NCBI RefSeq assembly: GCF_008297975.1
Contig: NZ_VLNY01000010.1
Location: 62,001 to 126,000, forward strand
Source: Antrihabitans cavernicola
GTDB taxonomy: Bacteria > Actinomycetota > Actinomycetes > Mycobacteriales > Mycobacteriaceae
Direction: 5' to 3'
DNA: 64,000 nucleotides
Shown: positions 8,198-16,733 of the stretch, piece after piece
Position numbering within the stretch: position 1 is the first letter of the stretch
How the letters are laid out: the number at the start of each line of letters is the position of its first letter
The notes under the pieces: generated by a model
Databases searched by the model: none
Told to the model about the DNA's origin: nothing
Seen by the model: only the letters and a program-made list of their open reading frames with translations
Position numbers and translations under genes: made by a program

Positions 8198-8440
8198 TCA
8201 CCAGTGGCCGCCGTCGGGCTCAGATTGACCCTGGACGCAGGGCGGCGTCGCGACGTTTGGGATGTACCAGTTGATCGCCTTGCCGATCAGACAAAGCACG
8301 TAATCGAACGATTGCCCATCGATGGCCGTCGCATGGGGCACCGAGGCGGGAGCGGCCGGATCGGCGTTGGCTGCTGCCGGTGCGGACAACAGAGCCGCAC
8401 CAGCGAGTGCCGTCGCTGCACAGATGATCCTTGCCTTCAT
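8198..8440 (-). CDS. Small secreted protein of unknown function
   Basis: An 80-residue precursor starting at ATG 8440 (MKARIICAATALAGAALL). It has a Sec signal peptide with likely cleavage after ANA, near residue 25. The mature peptide is about 55 residues with two cysteines (DYVLCLIG and TPPCVQG) that could form one disulfide. Similar short exported proteins are common in Mycobacteriales and most lack a known role. It stands alone between the decayed repeat and the beta-propeller gene, both separated by about 100 bp. Confidence 0.68.
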   Translation of the reverse strand: MKARIICAATALAGAALLSAPAAANADPAAPASVPHATAIDGQSFDYVLCLIGKAINWYIPNVATPPCVQGQSEPDGGHW

Positions 8441-8540
8441 TGCATGACTCCTTCGTCGGCGGACTCGCATTCAGTCAGCGCTCAGCAGAGGTTCAGTTTA
8501 CGTATGCCCTGCAGGAAACACTGGCGATTTCGATGCGCGT

Positions 8541-9635
8541 CTATCCGTGGTCCGGATAGACGCCAGCGGCAGGGCCGAGCCCGATCGGCGTCACGTCGCG
8601 CTCCCGATACGACGTCGTGTCGAAGGTCCGCAAGAAGCCGGGCGGGCCGGGCCGGGCGAGATACCAGGCCAACAACCTGAAGCCGAGCAACAGCGGATGC
8701 CCCCGGGTATAGGCGCCTTCGTCACTGACATAGGCAGTTTTGCCGTCGGCTGAGAAGCCCACGTACAACGGCGAGTCCTCGAACGGGATGACGTGGATGA
8801 TGTCGCCCGTCCGGGTGTCCATCACGGTGACGTTGTTCGTACCGAAGTTGCTGATCCATATCTGATTGCCATCAGGCGTGAGCGTCGCCGACATCGACGT
8901 CGACAACAGCGGCATGAACACGTTCTTGGTCACCGTCATCGTCCGCGCGTCGATCCAGGTGACGTTGCTCGTGCCGAAGCTGATCGCATAGATCGTGTTG
9001 CCGTCCGCGCTGCGCGCGCCCCAGCCCGGAGCCAGTCCAGGAATGAAGATCGGCGGTTCCAGCAGCCGGCCGGTCTGGGTGTCGAAGTGGCCGAGGCCGC
9101 TCAGCGCCGAGAACGCATAGAACGACTTGTTGTCCGGCGCGATCTCGAGATGAATCGGCGCCGGTGGGAAGACGATCGCGATGTTGTTGACGATCTGCTC
9201 GGTCCGGGTGTCGATGACCTGCACGATCGAAAATTCGGTCGGTACGAACAGGTACCGGCCGTCGTCGGACATCTGCGTTACCGCGTAGGCGGGTCCGAGC
9301 GTCGGAATCCGGTTGGTGACCTGCATCGTCGCAGTGTCGATGACGACCATCTCCCAGTGGATGAGATCCCACACCGCGACGAACAGCTTTTTGTGGTCGG
9401 GAGTTTCCCGAATGACGATCGGGTTGCCGCCGACGCCGATGGTCTTGACGACGCGCCGGTCGACCGGGTCGACCACCTGGACCGTGCTGTCGACATACAT
9501 CGGGAGATAGACGAGGTTGCTCGGATGGTTCGTTCCGGAAGGCTGGGCCGAAGCGGTCGATGAACCGAGCACGGCCCCGGACGTAGCCAGCAGTATTGCG
9601 AGCAGCACAACGACCACTCGACGAACGACGTTCAT
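8541..9635 (-). CDS. Secreted YVTN-type beta-propeller protein (1)
   Basis: A 364-residue exported protein. The start at ATG 9635 gives a Sec signal peptide (MNVVRRVVVVLLAILL) with cleavage near SAQA-like residues 28-31. The mature part is built of about seven repeats with the pattern YLPMYVDSTVQVVDP, LFVPTEFSIVQVID, IYAISFGTSNVTWID and TAYVSDEGAY, the YVTN/40-residue propeller family. It is the closest relative in the window of the protein at 13249-14349: both carry PAYAVTQMS-DGRYL in the same place. It is divergent from the lipoxygenase gene and shares its 376-bp intergenic region. Likely a surface or secreted protein, perhaps a partner or scaffold of the lipoxygenase; that is inference. 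Confidence 0.85.
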   Translation of the reverse strand: MNVVRRVVVVLLAILLATSGAVLGSSTASAQPSGTNHPSNLVYLPMYVDSTVQVVDPVDRRVVKTIGVGGNPIVIRETPDHKKLFVAVWDLIHWEMVVIDTATMQVTNRIPTLGPAYAVTQMSDDGRYLFVPTEFSIVQVIDTRTEQIVNNIAIVFPPAPIHLEIAPDNKSFYAFSALSGLGHFDTQTGRLLEPPIFIPGLAPGWGARSADGNTIYAISFGTSNVTWIDARTMTVTKNVFMPLLSTSMSATLTPDGNQIWISNFGTNNVTVMDTRTGDIIHVIPFEDSPLYVGFSADGKTAYVSDEGAYTRGHPLLLGFRLLAWYLARPGPPGFLRTFDTTSYRERDVTPIGLGPAAGVYPDHG

Positions 9636-10011
9636 GACCGCTCCAGCCCTCGGCGCTCCAAGAATGCCGATTGTGCTACACCACTTACGCCGTAACGGCC
9701 GAATGCTCGTAAAGCACTGCGCTGCCTGAATTGTCGGACTCCGCATCTACCGACCGCACTGCGCTCGACAGCAGCGGCTACGGCCCAAACCCGAGATCGC
9801 AAATTCGCTCTCCTGAACCTGAGAGTTCGATAAGCTCCACCGCAGTCACTCGACGTCGTAAGCACTTTCGGCAGTGCAGAGGCATCGACGCCGAGCAGTA
9901 ACGACTGTCGGGAACGGGAGGTCGCCTTCGATGCGCCCTTCGAACACTTCGTCACGGCTCCACGCCGCGGTGACGGTCGCTTTTCGATGACTCGAACGCA
10001 GTGGAGGTCCA
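9636..10011. promoter_or_regulatory. Divergent promoter region of propeller 1 and lipoxygenase
   Basis: 376 bp without a credible gene. It contains a small hairpin CTCTC-8-GAGAG at 9808-9825 and GGAGG just before the lipoxygenase ATG. I see no clear sigma-A promoter. It presumably drives both the propeller gene at 8541-9635 and the lipoxygenase operon. Confidence 0.45.
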
Positions 10012-12093
10012 ATGTCCGAAACGATCAACCGCCGTCAGCTACTGCGAGCAGCCGCCATGCTGCCGCTGGTCGGCGCGGGCCTCGCGAGCGTCGCCAACGC
10101 CGCTCCCGCAGGCGCCGACGCCCCTCCCGCCTTGCCACTGCTGCCGCAGTTCGATCCCGCGCCGTGGGCACGGCAGGCGGCCCTCGTAGGTAAGAAGGGG
10201 GCGTACGTCTGGACCGAGAACGTCCCGTTCCTGCCCGGCATCCCGGCCGCCAACTTCGTACCGCTGGACGCGATTCCGACGATCGAGTGGTGGCTCACCG
10301 CTGCCGACGCGTTCTTCACGATCGGCATCGACGTCGTATCGGCGCTGATTCCGGTGCTGAACGCGATGAACACCAGCACTCTCGCCGACGCCCGGAACCA
10401 GATGGTCGGCCAGAAGCAGGAGCTCGCCCAGTACCACATTCGGTTCAAGAACCTCGGCAACGGCAAGTACAACATGGACGGCCCTCGGCTCGGCATCGTG
10501 CACTACGACGTTACCGACCAGGACATGGCCGAAGCGACTTTGTTGCAAGCCGAGGTCGGTCGGCTGTTCAACGAATTCTGGCTCCTCCTCGGCAACGTCC
10601 GCCAGAACCTGATGGAGCTGATCGGCTCCCAACAAGGCATCGGCAACTTCGGCTCGAAGCAGGGCCTGGCCGAGTACAACGCGATCTTCGGAACGATGCC
10701 GATCCCGGATGTCGCCTCGAACGTCCACGACGACAAGACCTTCGCCTGGATGCAGCAGGGCGGTTTCGACACCAACGTGCTGCGACAGGTACGCGAGCTG
10801 CCTGCGAACTTTCCACTTACCGATGCCCAGTACCGCGAGGGCATCCAGGCCGACGACGGGTTGGCCGCCGCGCTCGCCGCCGGCCGGGTCTACATGTGCG
10901 ATTACGTCGGGCTGGGCAAGATGGCTTCGGAACAAGCCACCTACAAGGTGCTGCTCGGCGACACCTGGCACACCGCGCCGATCGTGCTCTACGCCCTGCC
11001 GCCGGGCAAGGGTGACCTCGAGGTCGTCGCAATCCAGTGCGGTCAGAACTCAGGCACCTCGCCGATGTTCGTGCGCCCGCGCCCGGACGACAAGGACCGA
11101 TACTGGGGCTGGCAGATGGCCAAGACCTCTGCGATGACCGCCGCCTGGAACTACCACGAGATGTTCTCGCATCTCGGCATGTCACACCTCATCTCGGAGG
11201 TGTTCACCGTCTCGCTCAACCGCACGATCGCACCGAACCATCCTCTGTACCAGCTGATGTCGCCGCACGCCGAGGGCGACATCTTCATCAACTTCCTGGC
11301 CGCGACGATCATCATGCCGCCGAAATCGTTCGCCGACGACATCGTGGGCGGCGAGATCAATCTGGTCTGCGAGGAAGTGGTCAACCAGCGGTTGGCGTGG
11401 AACTTCCACGACCGGATGATCCCCAACGACATCGCGCGCCGCGGCCTGAACAACCCGCAGCTCGACCACCCGGTGCGCGACGACTCGACGCGGATCTGGA
11501 ATGCGTTGCACGACTGGATCGACGACTACGTGCGGCTCTACTACCACAACGACGGCGACGTCACCGGTGACCAGGAGCTCACCGACTACTGCAACGAAGT
11601 CATCAACATCGGCAAGATGAAGGGCTTCAGCAGGCCGCAGACGGTCTCGCAGCTGGTCGACTTGCTGACCATGGTGGCGTACACCGCCAGCGCGTACCAC
11701 GCGTCGGTCAACTTCCCGCAGGCGGAGTTCATGACCTACGCGCCGTTCGGCTCCGGCACCACCACGGCGCCGCCGCCGACCGAGATTCGTGGGCACACCG
11801 AAGCCGACTGGCTCAGGATGCTGCCCGGCATGTTCAGCGCAGTGGCCCAGTTCACCTTCTTGCACCAGCTGGCCACGGTGTATTACCGGCCGCTGGGCGA
11901 CTACCGCACCAACGCCTTTCCGTTCCCGACTCCGTTCTCCGATCCCCGCGTCTTCGGACCGGACGGCCCGCTTACGAAGTTCCGCAACCGGCTCGACCAG
12001 ATCGAGGCAGAGATCAACGAGGCGAACAGGTCTCGGTTCCAGCCTTACGAATTTCTACTGCCCAAGAACATCCCGACGAGCACCAACATCTAA
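10012..12093 (+). CDS. Tat-exported bacterial lipoxygenase
   Basis: 693 residues. The N-terminus is a twin-arginine signal (NRRQLLRAA, cleavage near SVANA/AP at about 31). The catalytic domain has the lipoxygenase signatures: YHEMFSHLGMSHLISE with iron ligands His387 and His392 (HLGMSH), PNHPLYQLMSPHAEGD, and YHASVNFPQ with His563 and Asn567. The protein ends in Ile693, the fifth, carboxylate ligand. Spacing fits the Pseudomonas aeruginosa LoxA set (H377, H382, H555, N559, I685): Asn to terminal Ile is 126 residues in both. It would oxygenate polyunsaturated fatty acids to hydroperoxides outside the membrane; Tat export suits a protein that folds around iron in the cytoplasm. Start supported by GGAGG. 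It heads an operon with two propeller genes. Confidence 0.93.
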   Translation: MSETINRRQLLRAAAMLPLVGAGLASVANAAPAGADAPPALPLLPQFDPAPWARQAALVGKKGAYVWTENVPFLPGIPAANFVPLDAIPTIEWWLTAADAFFTIGIDVVSALIPVLNAMNTSTLADARNQMVGQKQELAQYHIRFKNLGNGKYNMDGPRLGIVHYDVTDQDMAEATLLQAEVGRLFNEFWLLLGNVRQNLMELIGSQQGIGNFGSKQGLAEYNAIFGTMPIPDVASNVHDDKTFAWMQQGGFDTNVLRQVRELPANFPLTDAQYREGIQADDGLAAALAAGRVYMCDYVGLGKMASEQATYKVLLGDTWHTAPIVLYALPPGKGDLEVVAIQCGQNSGTSPMFVRPRPDDKDRYWGWQMAKTSAMTAAWNYHEMFSHLGMSHLISEVFTVSLNRTIAPNHPLYQLMSPHAEGDIFINFLAATIIMPPKSFADDIVGGEINLVCEEVVNQRLAWNFHDRMIPNDIARRGLNNPQLDHPVRDDSTRIWNALHDWIDDYVRLYYHNDGDVTGDQELTDYCNEVINIGKMKGFSRPQTVSQLVDLLTMVAYTASAYHASVNFPQAEFMTYAPFGSGTTTAPPPTEIRGHTEADWLRMLPGMFSAVAQFTFLHQLATVYYRPLGDYRTNAFPFPTPFSDPRVFGPDGPLTKFRNRLDQIEAEINEANRSRFQPYEFLLPKNIPTSTNI

Positions 12094-12103
12094 GGAATCA
12101 GTT

Positions 12104-13228
12104 GTGCTGAGTCGACGTTTCAAGAGCGCCGGGCTTGTCGTAACGATGGCTGTCGCGACCGCACTTACAGTCGCGACGGTCGGTGTCGGTGTCGCGCAGG
12201 CTGCCCCACCCGGCGGCCAACCGGGTGAGCTGTACATCCCCGAGGTCGACAACGACACCGTCGCGGTGATGGACACCGTGACTCACCAGATCACGCACCG
12301 GATCCCCATGCGTCAGCCGGTCGGGTTCTCACACCCAGCCGTGCTCGCGGTGACCCCGGACCACAGCAAGATCTACTCCGACAACTTCTCGGTCGCGGGT
12401 CTGCCGACAGTCGGTGTGATCGACACGAAGACCAAGACGGCCAAGACGATTCCGATCTTCACGGTCGCGCTCGGCATCTTCCTTTCGCCCAACGGCAAAC
12501 AGATCCTCGTCCCGGAGCTGGGTTTCACGATCGAGGTCATCGACATCGCGACCGACAAGATCGTCAAGACTTGGCACTACGGTGACGTACCGGCCGGCGC
12601 ATTCCCCGGCCCGGACGGCCTTGTGTATGTCGGGTTCGTCAGTGGCTTGATTGCCGCGATCGACCCGAACGACGGGCACATCGTGAAGCGGCCGATCTGG
12701 TCGGGTGGTGTGGCGACGTTCTGGTACTCCTTCGCCAACGGCGGACACAAGCTGTACACCGACACGATCAACTCGATCGGCGTGATCGATGTGGACAAGT
12801 GGGAGCTGGTCAAGACCATCCCCACCACCAAGGACGGCATCGGCAAGCTCACCAACCCGGGCGCATTCGTCTCGGAGGTCACGCCGGACGGCAAGAAGCT
12901 CTACGTCACGACCTTCGGTGGTGCGGAGGGCACCATGGTCATCGACACCGCGACCGACCAGTGGGTCGACACCATTCCGATGGAAGGCGCCCAGATCGGC
13001 CTGACGTTCAGTCCGGACGGCAAACGCGCCTACATCTCCGACAGCGCGTCGTTCACCAACCTGCCGACACCGGTGGGTGAGTTGACGATCTTCAACCTGA
13101 TGGTCTCGCTAGGGCAGTTCGTGTACGGGCCAGGTCGTCTGGTGGTCGTCGACACGGCCACCAACAAGATCATCGACGTCGTTCCGACCGAAAAGATTCC
13201 CGGTATCCCCGCCTTCATCCCGAAGTAG
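12104..13228 (+). CDS. Secreted YVTN-type beta-propeller protein (2)
   Basis: A 374-residue precursor; GTG 12104 lies 10 bases after the lipoxygenase stop, with the ribosome site AAGGA overlapping that stop. The Sec signal (LVVTMAVATALTVATVGVGVAQA) is cleaved near residue 33. Propeller blades are recognisable as GELYIPEVDNDTVAVMD, KQILVPELGFTIEVID, LVYVGFVSGLIAAID and KLYVTTFGG. It is more distant from the other two propellers than they are from each other. Tight spacing to the lipoxygenase argues for co-expression and a linked extracellular role. No catalytic residues can be named. Confidence 0.85.
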   Translation: MLSRRFKSAGLVVTMAVATALTVATVGVGVAQAAPPGGQPGELYIPEVDNDTVAVMDTVTHQITHRIPMRQPVGFSHPAVLAVTPDHSKIYSDNFSVAGLPTVGVIDTKTKTAKTIPIFTVALGIFLSPNGKQILVPELGFTIEVIDIATDKIVKTWHYGDVPAGAFPGPDGLVYVGFVSGLIAAIDPNDGHIVKRPIWSGGVATFWYSFANGGHKLYTDTINSIGVIDVDKWELVKTIPTTKDGIGKLTNPGAFVSEVTPDGKKLYVTTFGGAEGTMVIDTATDQWVDTIPMEGAQIGLTFSPDGKRAYISDSASFTNLPTPVGELTIFNLMVSLGQFVYGPGRLVVVDTATNKIIDVVPTEKIPGIPAFIPK

Positions 13229-13248
13229 TGATCCAGAAAGGCGCAACG

Positions 13249-14349
13249 ATGCGTAACTTCGGCCGATCGATGCTGAAGGTCGGTGTGACCCTGGCCGCGG
13301 CGGCGACCCTACTCGTCGCCCCGGCCACCGCCGGTGCAATGCCCCAAATCCCGGGCAGCACAACGAAAGACGGTCTGATCTGGCTGCCGATCTACGGCGA
13401 GGGCTCGGTGCAGGCGATCGACCCGGTGACACGGAAGGTCGTCGTGACAATCCCCGGTGTAGCCGACCATCCGCTGGTCGTTCGGGCGACACCGGACGGG
13501 AAACGGCTGTTCGTGAACAGCTTCGGGCCGCTCGTATGGACCATGAACGTCATCGACGTCCCGTCCCGCCGTGTGATCAAGACTGTGACCACCGCCGGTG
13601 CACCTTACGCAGTGACGCAGATGTCGCACGACGGGCGCTACCTGTACATGCCCACCCAGCTTTCCCTCGTGCAGGTGATGGACACACAAACACTCGACAT
13701 CGTCCGGACGTTGCCGGTCCTGCTGCCACCGGGGGCTGCGCACATGGAGATCACCAATGACGATCAATCGATCATCGTCCTCGCAGCCCCCGGTACTGCG
13801 ACGCAATACAACGCCTTCACCGGCGCTCTCGAGAAGCCGCCGATCTTTCTGGACGGGTTCGTCCCGGGTTGGGGCGAAACGTCCATGGACGGCAACACGG
13901 TCTACGGCGTGAATTTCTACTCGGGTGTCACCGCGGTGAATACCAAGGGCTGGTACGTCGAGCGCGTGATACCCGACGGTTCTCTAGCCGCACCGATCTC
14001 CGCCACACTGACACCCGACGGCAAGCAGATGTGGGTCTGCAACTTCGGTGACAACTCGCTGGTGATTCTCGACCCGCACACCGGACAGATCATCAAGAGA
14101 ATTGTCAATCCCGACGGCACGCCCGTCTACGCCGGCTTCTCGAGCGACGGTAAGACGGCATACGTAAGTAATCTCGGCGGTAACGCCGCTCAATTCCCGG
14201 CTTTGCTCCATCCGTTCAAGCTCGCATACGCCTTCTTCTCGGCTCCGCTGGGCGTGCACTCGACGTTGGATTTCTACGACACAGCTACGTTGACCCGGAC
14301 CGGGCAACTGCCGGTCGGCGCGGCACCGATCGCGGGCGCCTACCCCTGA
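13249..14349 (+). CDS. Secreted YVTN-type beta-propeller protein (3)
   Basis: A 366-residue precursor. ATG 13249 has AGAAAGG upstream; an in-frame GTG at 13228 overlaps the previous stop. The signal peptide (VGVTLAAAATLLVAPATAGA) is cleaved near residue 31. Blades include LIWLPIYGEGSVQAID, LYMPTQLSLVQVMD, MWVCNFGDNSLVILD and TAYVSNLGG. It is paralogous to the protein at 8541-9635, so the pair brackets the lipoxygenase in opposite orientation, as from an inverted duplication. Third gene of the lipoxygenase operon. Confidence 0.85.
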   Translation: MRNFGRSMLKVGVTLAAAATLLVAPATAGAMPQIPGSTTKDGLIWLPIYGEGSVQAIDPVTRKVVVTIPGVADHPLVVRATPDGKRLFVNSFGPLVWTMNVIDVPSRRVIKTVTTAGAPYAVTQMSHDGRYLYMPTQLSLVQVMDTQTLDIVRTLPVLLPPGAAHMEITNDDQSIIVLAAPGTATQYNAFTGALEKPPIFLDGFVPGWGETSMDGNTVYGVNFYSGVTAVNTKGWYVERVIPDGSLAAPISATLTPDGKQMWVCNFGDNSLVILDPHTGQIIKRIVNPDGTPVYAGFSSDGKTAYVSNLGGNAAQFPALLHPFKLAYAFFSAPLGVHSTLDFYDTATLTRTGQLPVGAAPIAGAYP

Positions 14350-14430
14350 TCGCCGTTTCACGTCGCTACGACGACGACCCGATGAACGCAAGGTGGCAAT
14401 CCTGTAGGACGACGGATCCTAGGCAGGATG

Positions 14431-14447
14431 GCCCACTCGGAGTGGGC
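14431..14447 (+). terminator. Hairpin after the lipoxygenase operon
   Basis: GCCCACTCGGAGTGGGC is a 7-bp stem with a 3-base loop, 82 bases after the propeller 3 stop. No T-tract follows, so it is a weak terminator candidate. It overlaps the start of repeat copy B and is absent from copy A. Confidence 0.4.
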
Positions 14448-14532
14448 ATGCGGGGGAGCGCCGCGTCCAAATGAATCCTGCGCCGGGTATGGGCGAAGCA
14501 AAACACATCCTGCGGGTGGTCTCTACGCACCC
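14440..14532. repeat. 93-bp dispersed repeat, copy B
   Basis: Ungapped partner of 7978-8070 (about 88% identical). Conserved potential stems are CGCC-7-GGCG (about 14480-14494) and GGGTG-9-CACCC (14514-14532), with several differences in loops. The central stretch AAATGAATCC after GGGGGAGCGCC superficially recalls the c-di-AMP (ydaO) riboswitch, but the rest of that motif is missing. It lies 89 bases upstream of the helix-hairpin-helix gene. Function unknown; structured RNA or mobile repeat. Confidence 0.65.
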
Positions 14533-14621
14533 ATGAAAAGGCCGCGTCGGTACCGATGAGTTTGCGTCGCCCCGTCCGTACAAGCGATGACACCCACTTA
14601 CCGACCGGAGGAGCTGCATCG

Positions 14622-14819
14622 ATGACAGATCTACCCAAGATTGGAGCGCCCGCTACCCGAGCATTGGAGGCGATCGGCTATCGGTCGCTGGAGTCGCTGG
14701 CAGGAGTCGACCGATCCACGTTGCTCGCCCTGCACGGCTTCGGTCCCCGCGCAGAGCGAATCGTCGACGAAGCCTTGACGGCGGCAGCGCTACCGCAACT
14801 CACCGATGGACGGAGGTAG
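14622..14819 (+). CDS. Small helix-hairpin-helix protein
   Basis: 65 residues with a good ribosome site (GGAGGAG) before ATG 14622. The sequence LPKIGAPATRALEAIGY, SLESLAGVDRSTLLALHGFG has two helix-hairpin-helix units (IGAPATRAL and HGFGPRAERI), the layout of the RNA polymerase alpha C-terminal or DUF4332-like domains that bind DNA without sequence specificity. It is followed after 5 bases by the deazaflavin-type oxidoreductase gene and is probably co-transcribed. A fragment of a second copy is attached to repeat copy A at 8072-8104. Confidence 0.7.
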   Translation: MTDLPKIGAPATRALEAIGYRSLESLAGVDRSTLLALHGFGPRAERIVDEALTAAALPQLTDGRR

Positions 14820-14824
14820 CCACG

Positions 14825-15250
14825 GTGTCGGGTTGGGTGCAGCGAAAGATGAACTCCCGCATGAACCGCAAGATACGACGCGGCTATGGCACGTTCATGG
14901 GAATGGACGTATTGATCTTGTACACGATCGGCCGTCGATCCGGACGGTCGATAGAGACACCGCTCGCGTATTTCGCCGACGGTACGAACGCCCGATTGCT
15001 CGTGGCATCCGGCGGTGGCGAACACGACCCGGACTGGCACCGCAATCTCATGGCGCACCCCGACGAGGTCGCGATCGAATTGCCCGGTCGTCACCGCGAG
15101 CCGGTCGTGCCGTCCGTGCTCGAGGGTGCCGACCGCGAACACGCGTGGCAGCGCATCGTCACCGCTGTGCCCCGATATGCGAAGTACCAGAACAAATCCG
15201 AGAGGCAGTACCCGGTAATTCGGCTCGTCGACAAGAAAGCTGGATCGTGA
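14825..15250 (+). CDS. Deazaflavin(F420)-dependent nitroreductase family protein
   Basis: 141 residues of the DUF385/Ddn split-barrel family. Typical motifs are LILYTIGRRSGRSIETPLAY (about 30-49), ASGGGEHDPDWHRNL (about 60-74) and a WQRIV-P-YAKYQ C-terminal motif. Such proteins use reduced coenzyme F420 for quinone or nitro reduction, often at the membrane. GTG start at 14825. The next gene, an F420-dependent NADP reductase-like protein, starts 1 base after the stop, which supports an F420 link. Confidence 0.85.
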   Translation: MSGWVQRKMNSRMNRKIRRGYGTFMGMDVLILYTIGRRSGRSIETPLAYFADGTNARLLVASGGGEHDPDWHRNLMAHPDEVAIELPGRHREPVVPSVLEGADREHAWQRIVTAVPRYAKYQNKSERQYPVIRLVDKKAGS

Positions 15251-15251
15251 C

Positions 15252-15830
15252 ATGCGCATCGCAATAATCGGCACCGGCAACGTGGGCAACACGTTGGCCG
15301 TCGCATTGGCCAAGGCCGGTCATGACGTGAACCTGGGCTCCCGCGATCCCCACGACGCCGGCGATGGTCCGCCAGTTGTCGACGTGGCGACCGCAGTGGC
15401 CGATTCCGACGTCGCGCTCTTGGCAGTTCCTCCCGAAGCAGTGGACAACCTGCTGACAACGCACGCGGGCTTGTTCGCCGACACACTGATCATCGATGCG
15501 ACCAACCGATTCGACGGCCCGGTTGCCAATGCCTCGGCAGCGGTGGCTGCGGCAGTTCCGACCGCGCGCTATGCGCGCGCGTTCAACACCTTGGGCTGGG
15601 AAAACTTCGCGGAGCCGACGATCGACGGCGAACAGGCCGATCTGGTGTTCTCCTGCCCACTCGGTGACCGAGCAGTGCTCGAGGAGCTGATCACTGCGGT
15701 AGGCCTTCGGCCGGCGTACGTGGGCGAGAACATGCAGTCGGTGGTCGACGGAGCGTTGATGCTCTGGTTCGCATTGGTACAAGCGAACGGCGGCAACCGC
15801 AGGTTGGCCTTTCGGATACTAGGCGTGTGA
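15252..15830 (+). CDS. NADPH-dependent F420 reductase-like protein
   Basis: A 192-residue Rossmann protein. The N-terminal MRIAIIGTGNVGNTLA is the NADP-binding glycine motif, and the body matches the F420-dependent NADP reductase (Fno/NpdG) and ProC-like family, with ARAFNTLGWENFAEP and a C-terminal MLWFALVQANGG. It would exchange hydride between NADPH and F420. Coupled to the Ddn-like gene by a 1-base gap; an F420 redox pair is the simplest reading. Confidence 0.82.
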   Translation: MRIAIIGTGNVGNTLAVALAKAGHDVNLGSRDPHDAGDGPPVVDVATAVADSDVALLAVPPEAVDNLLTTHAGLFADTLIIDATNRFDGPVANASAAVAAAVPTARYARAFNTLGWENFAEPTIDGEQADLVFSCPLGDRAVLEELITAVGLRPAYVGENMQSVVDGALMLWFALVQANGGNRRLAFRILGV

Positions 15831-15847
15831 CGAGTCCGCCCATTCAA

Positions 15848-15861
15848 TTGCGTAATCGCAA
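15848..15861. promoter_or_regulatory. Palindrome upstream of zinc-ribbon gene
   Basis: TTGCGTAATCGCAA, a perfect inverted repeat with a TAAT loop, followed shortly by another TTGCGG half site. It lies 95 bases upstream of the zinc-ribbon gene start. Possible operator; the binding protein is unknown. Confidence 0.35.
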
Positions 15862-15955
15862 CTATTGCGGTAGACCTGAAGTTGTGTCGTCGCGTTCGAC
15901 GGCTCCGAATGGTGCATTCGGTCGCTCGCACTGCACCGGAAAGGCTTACGCAACA

Positions 15956-16201
15956 ATGCATCTGGAAGAGCATGCGACAGAGCAGTTCACCTTCACCTGC
16001 CCAGGCTGTGGACACCGTTGGTCTGCGGACTACGAGTCCGTGCATGTCGAAGACCATCGCGGCCACGAGAACGATTACTACTTTCGCAATGGACTGCCCA
16101 GCCTGAACCCGACGGCGTTCGGGTCGGTGGCCTGCCCCGCGTGTGCGCGTAGCCATATCCGGTCGACGCGCGTCTCGCGGCGCATCGACGTCGCGACCTA
16201 G
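15956..16201 (+). CDS. Small zinc-ribbon protein
   Basis: 81 residues from ATG 15956 with GGAAAGG upstream. Two CxxC knuckles (CPGCGHRW at about 16-23 and CPACARSH at about 64-71) should bind one zinc; a His/Glu-rich segment (VHVEDHRGHEND) lies between. No other domain. Role unknown; such proteins may serve as nucleic-acid or protein-binding modules. The MarR gene begins 24 bases downstream. Confidence 0.7.
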   Translation: MHLEEHATEQFTFTCPGCGHRWSADYESVHVEDHRGHENDYYFRNGLPSLNPTAFGSVACPACARSHIRSTRVSRRIDVAT

Positions 16202-16224
16202 CGAGGATCACCGATACTCACACC

Positions 16225-16719
16225 ATGAGTTCTCAGGAAGTCGCGGTACACACACCCGCCACCGACTCGCAGATCGACGCGATGATGCTCGCCGCCCGAG
16301 CGCTGATCGGTATCGCGGCGCAATCGGTGGCCGAGGTCGAAGATCAGGTCACGCTGCCCCAGCTGCGGGTCCTTGTGTTGGTGGACAGCCGCGGAACGCT
16401 CAACCTCAACGGTCTTGCCCAGGCGATGGGGATTCACCCGTCCAACGCGACGCGAGCCTGCGACCGATTGGTCGCCCTCGGGCTGTTGGAGCGACAGGAG
16501 TCACCCACCGATCGACGCAACTTGGTGCTCGCACTCACCGACCGTGGTCGCGGCTTGGTGGAGGGCGTGATCTCGCATCGCCGAACGGCAATCGCCGAGG
16601 TGCTGTCCGGGATACCCGAGCGGCGCAGACGCGGACTCGAATCGGCGATGTCGGCATTTGCCGGCGAGGCAGGGGAGGAGTCGAGCGAAAACGCCTGGAA
16701 ACTGGGCTGGCCGAATTAG
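16225..16719 (+). CDS. MarR family transcriptional regulator
   Basis: 164 residues. The winged helix is visible: LNLNGLAQAMGIHPSNATRACDRL (recognition helix at about 66-89), followed by the wing ERQESPTDRRNLVLALTDRG, which is diagnostic of MarR. It probably regulates itself or neighbours in response to a small aromatic or oxidant ligand; no target is identifiable. It converges on the thiamine-binding-type gene. Confidence 0.9.
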   Translation: MSSQEVAVHTPATDSQIDAMMLAARALIGIAAQSVAEVEDQVTLPQLRVLVLVDSRGTLNLNGLAQAMGIHPSNATRACDRLVALGLLERQESPTDRRNLVLALTDRGRGLVEGVISHRRTAIAEVLSGIPERRRRGLESAMSAFAGEAGEESSENAWKLGWPN

Positions 16720-16733
16720 CGCGAAATGGGCAG

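Noticed and set aside
14440-14532. c-di-AMP (ydaO-type) riboswitch
   Set aside because: Only a GGGGGA and a TGAATC piece recall the motif; the conserved second half is absent and the order of elements does not fit.
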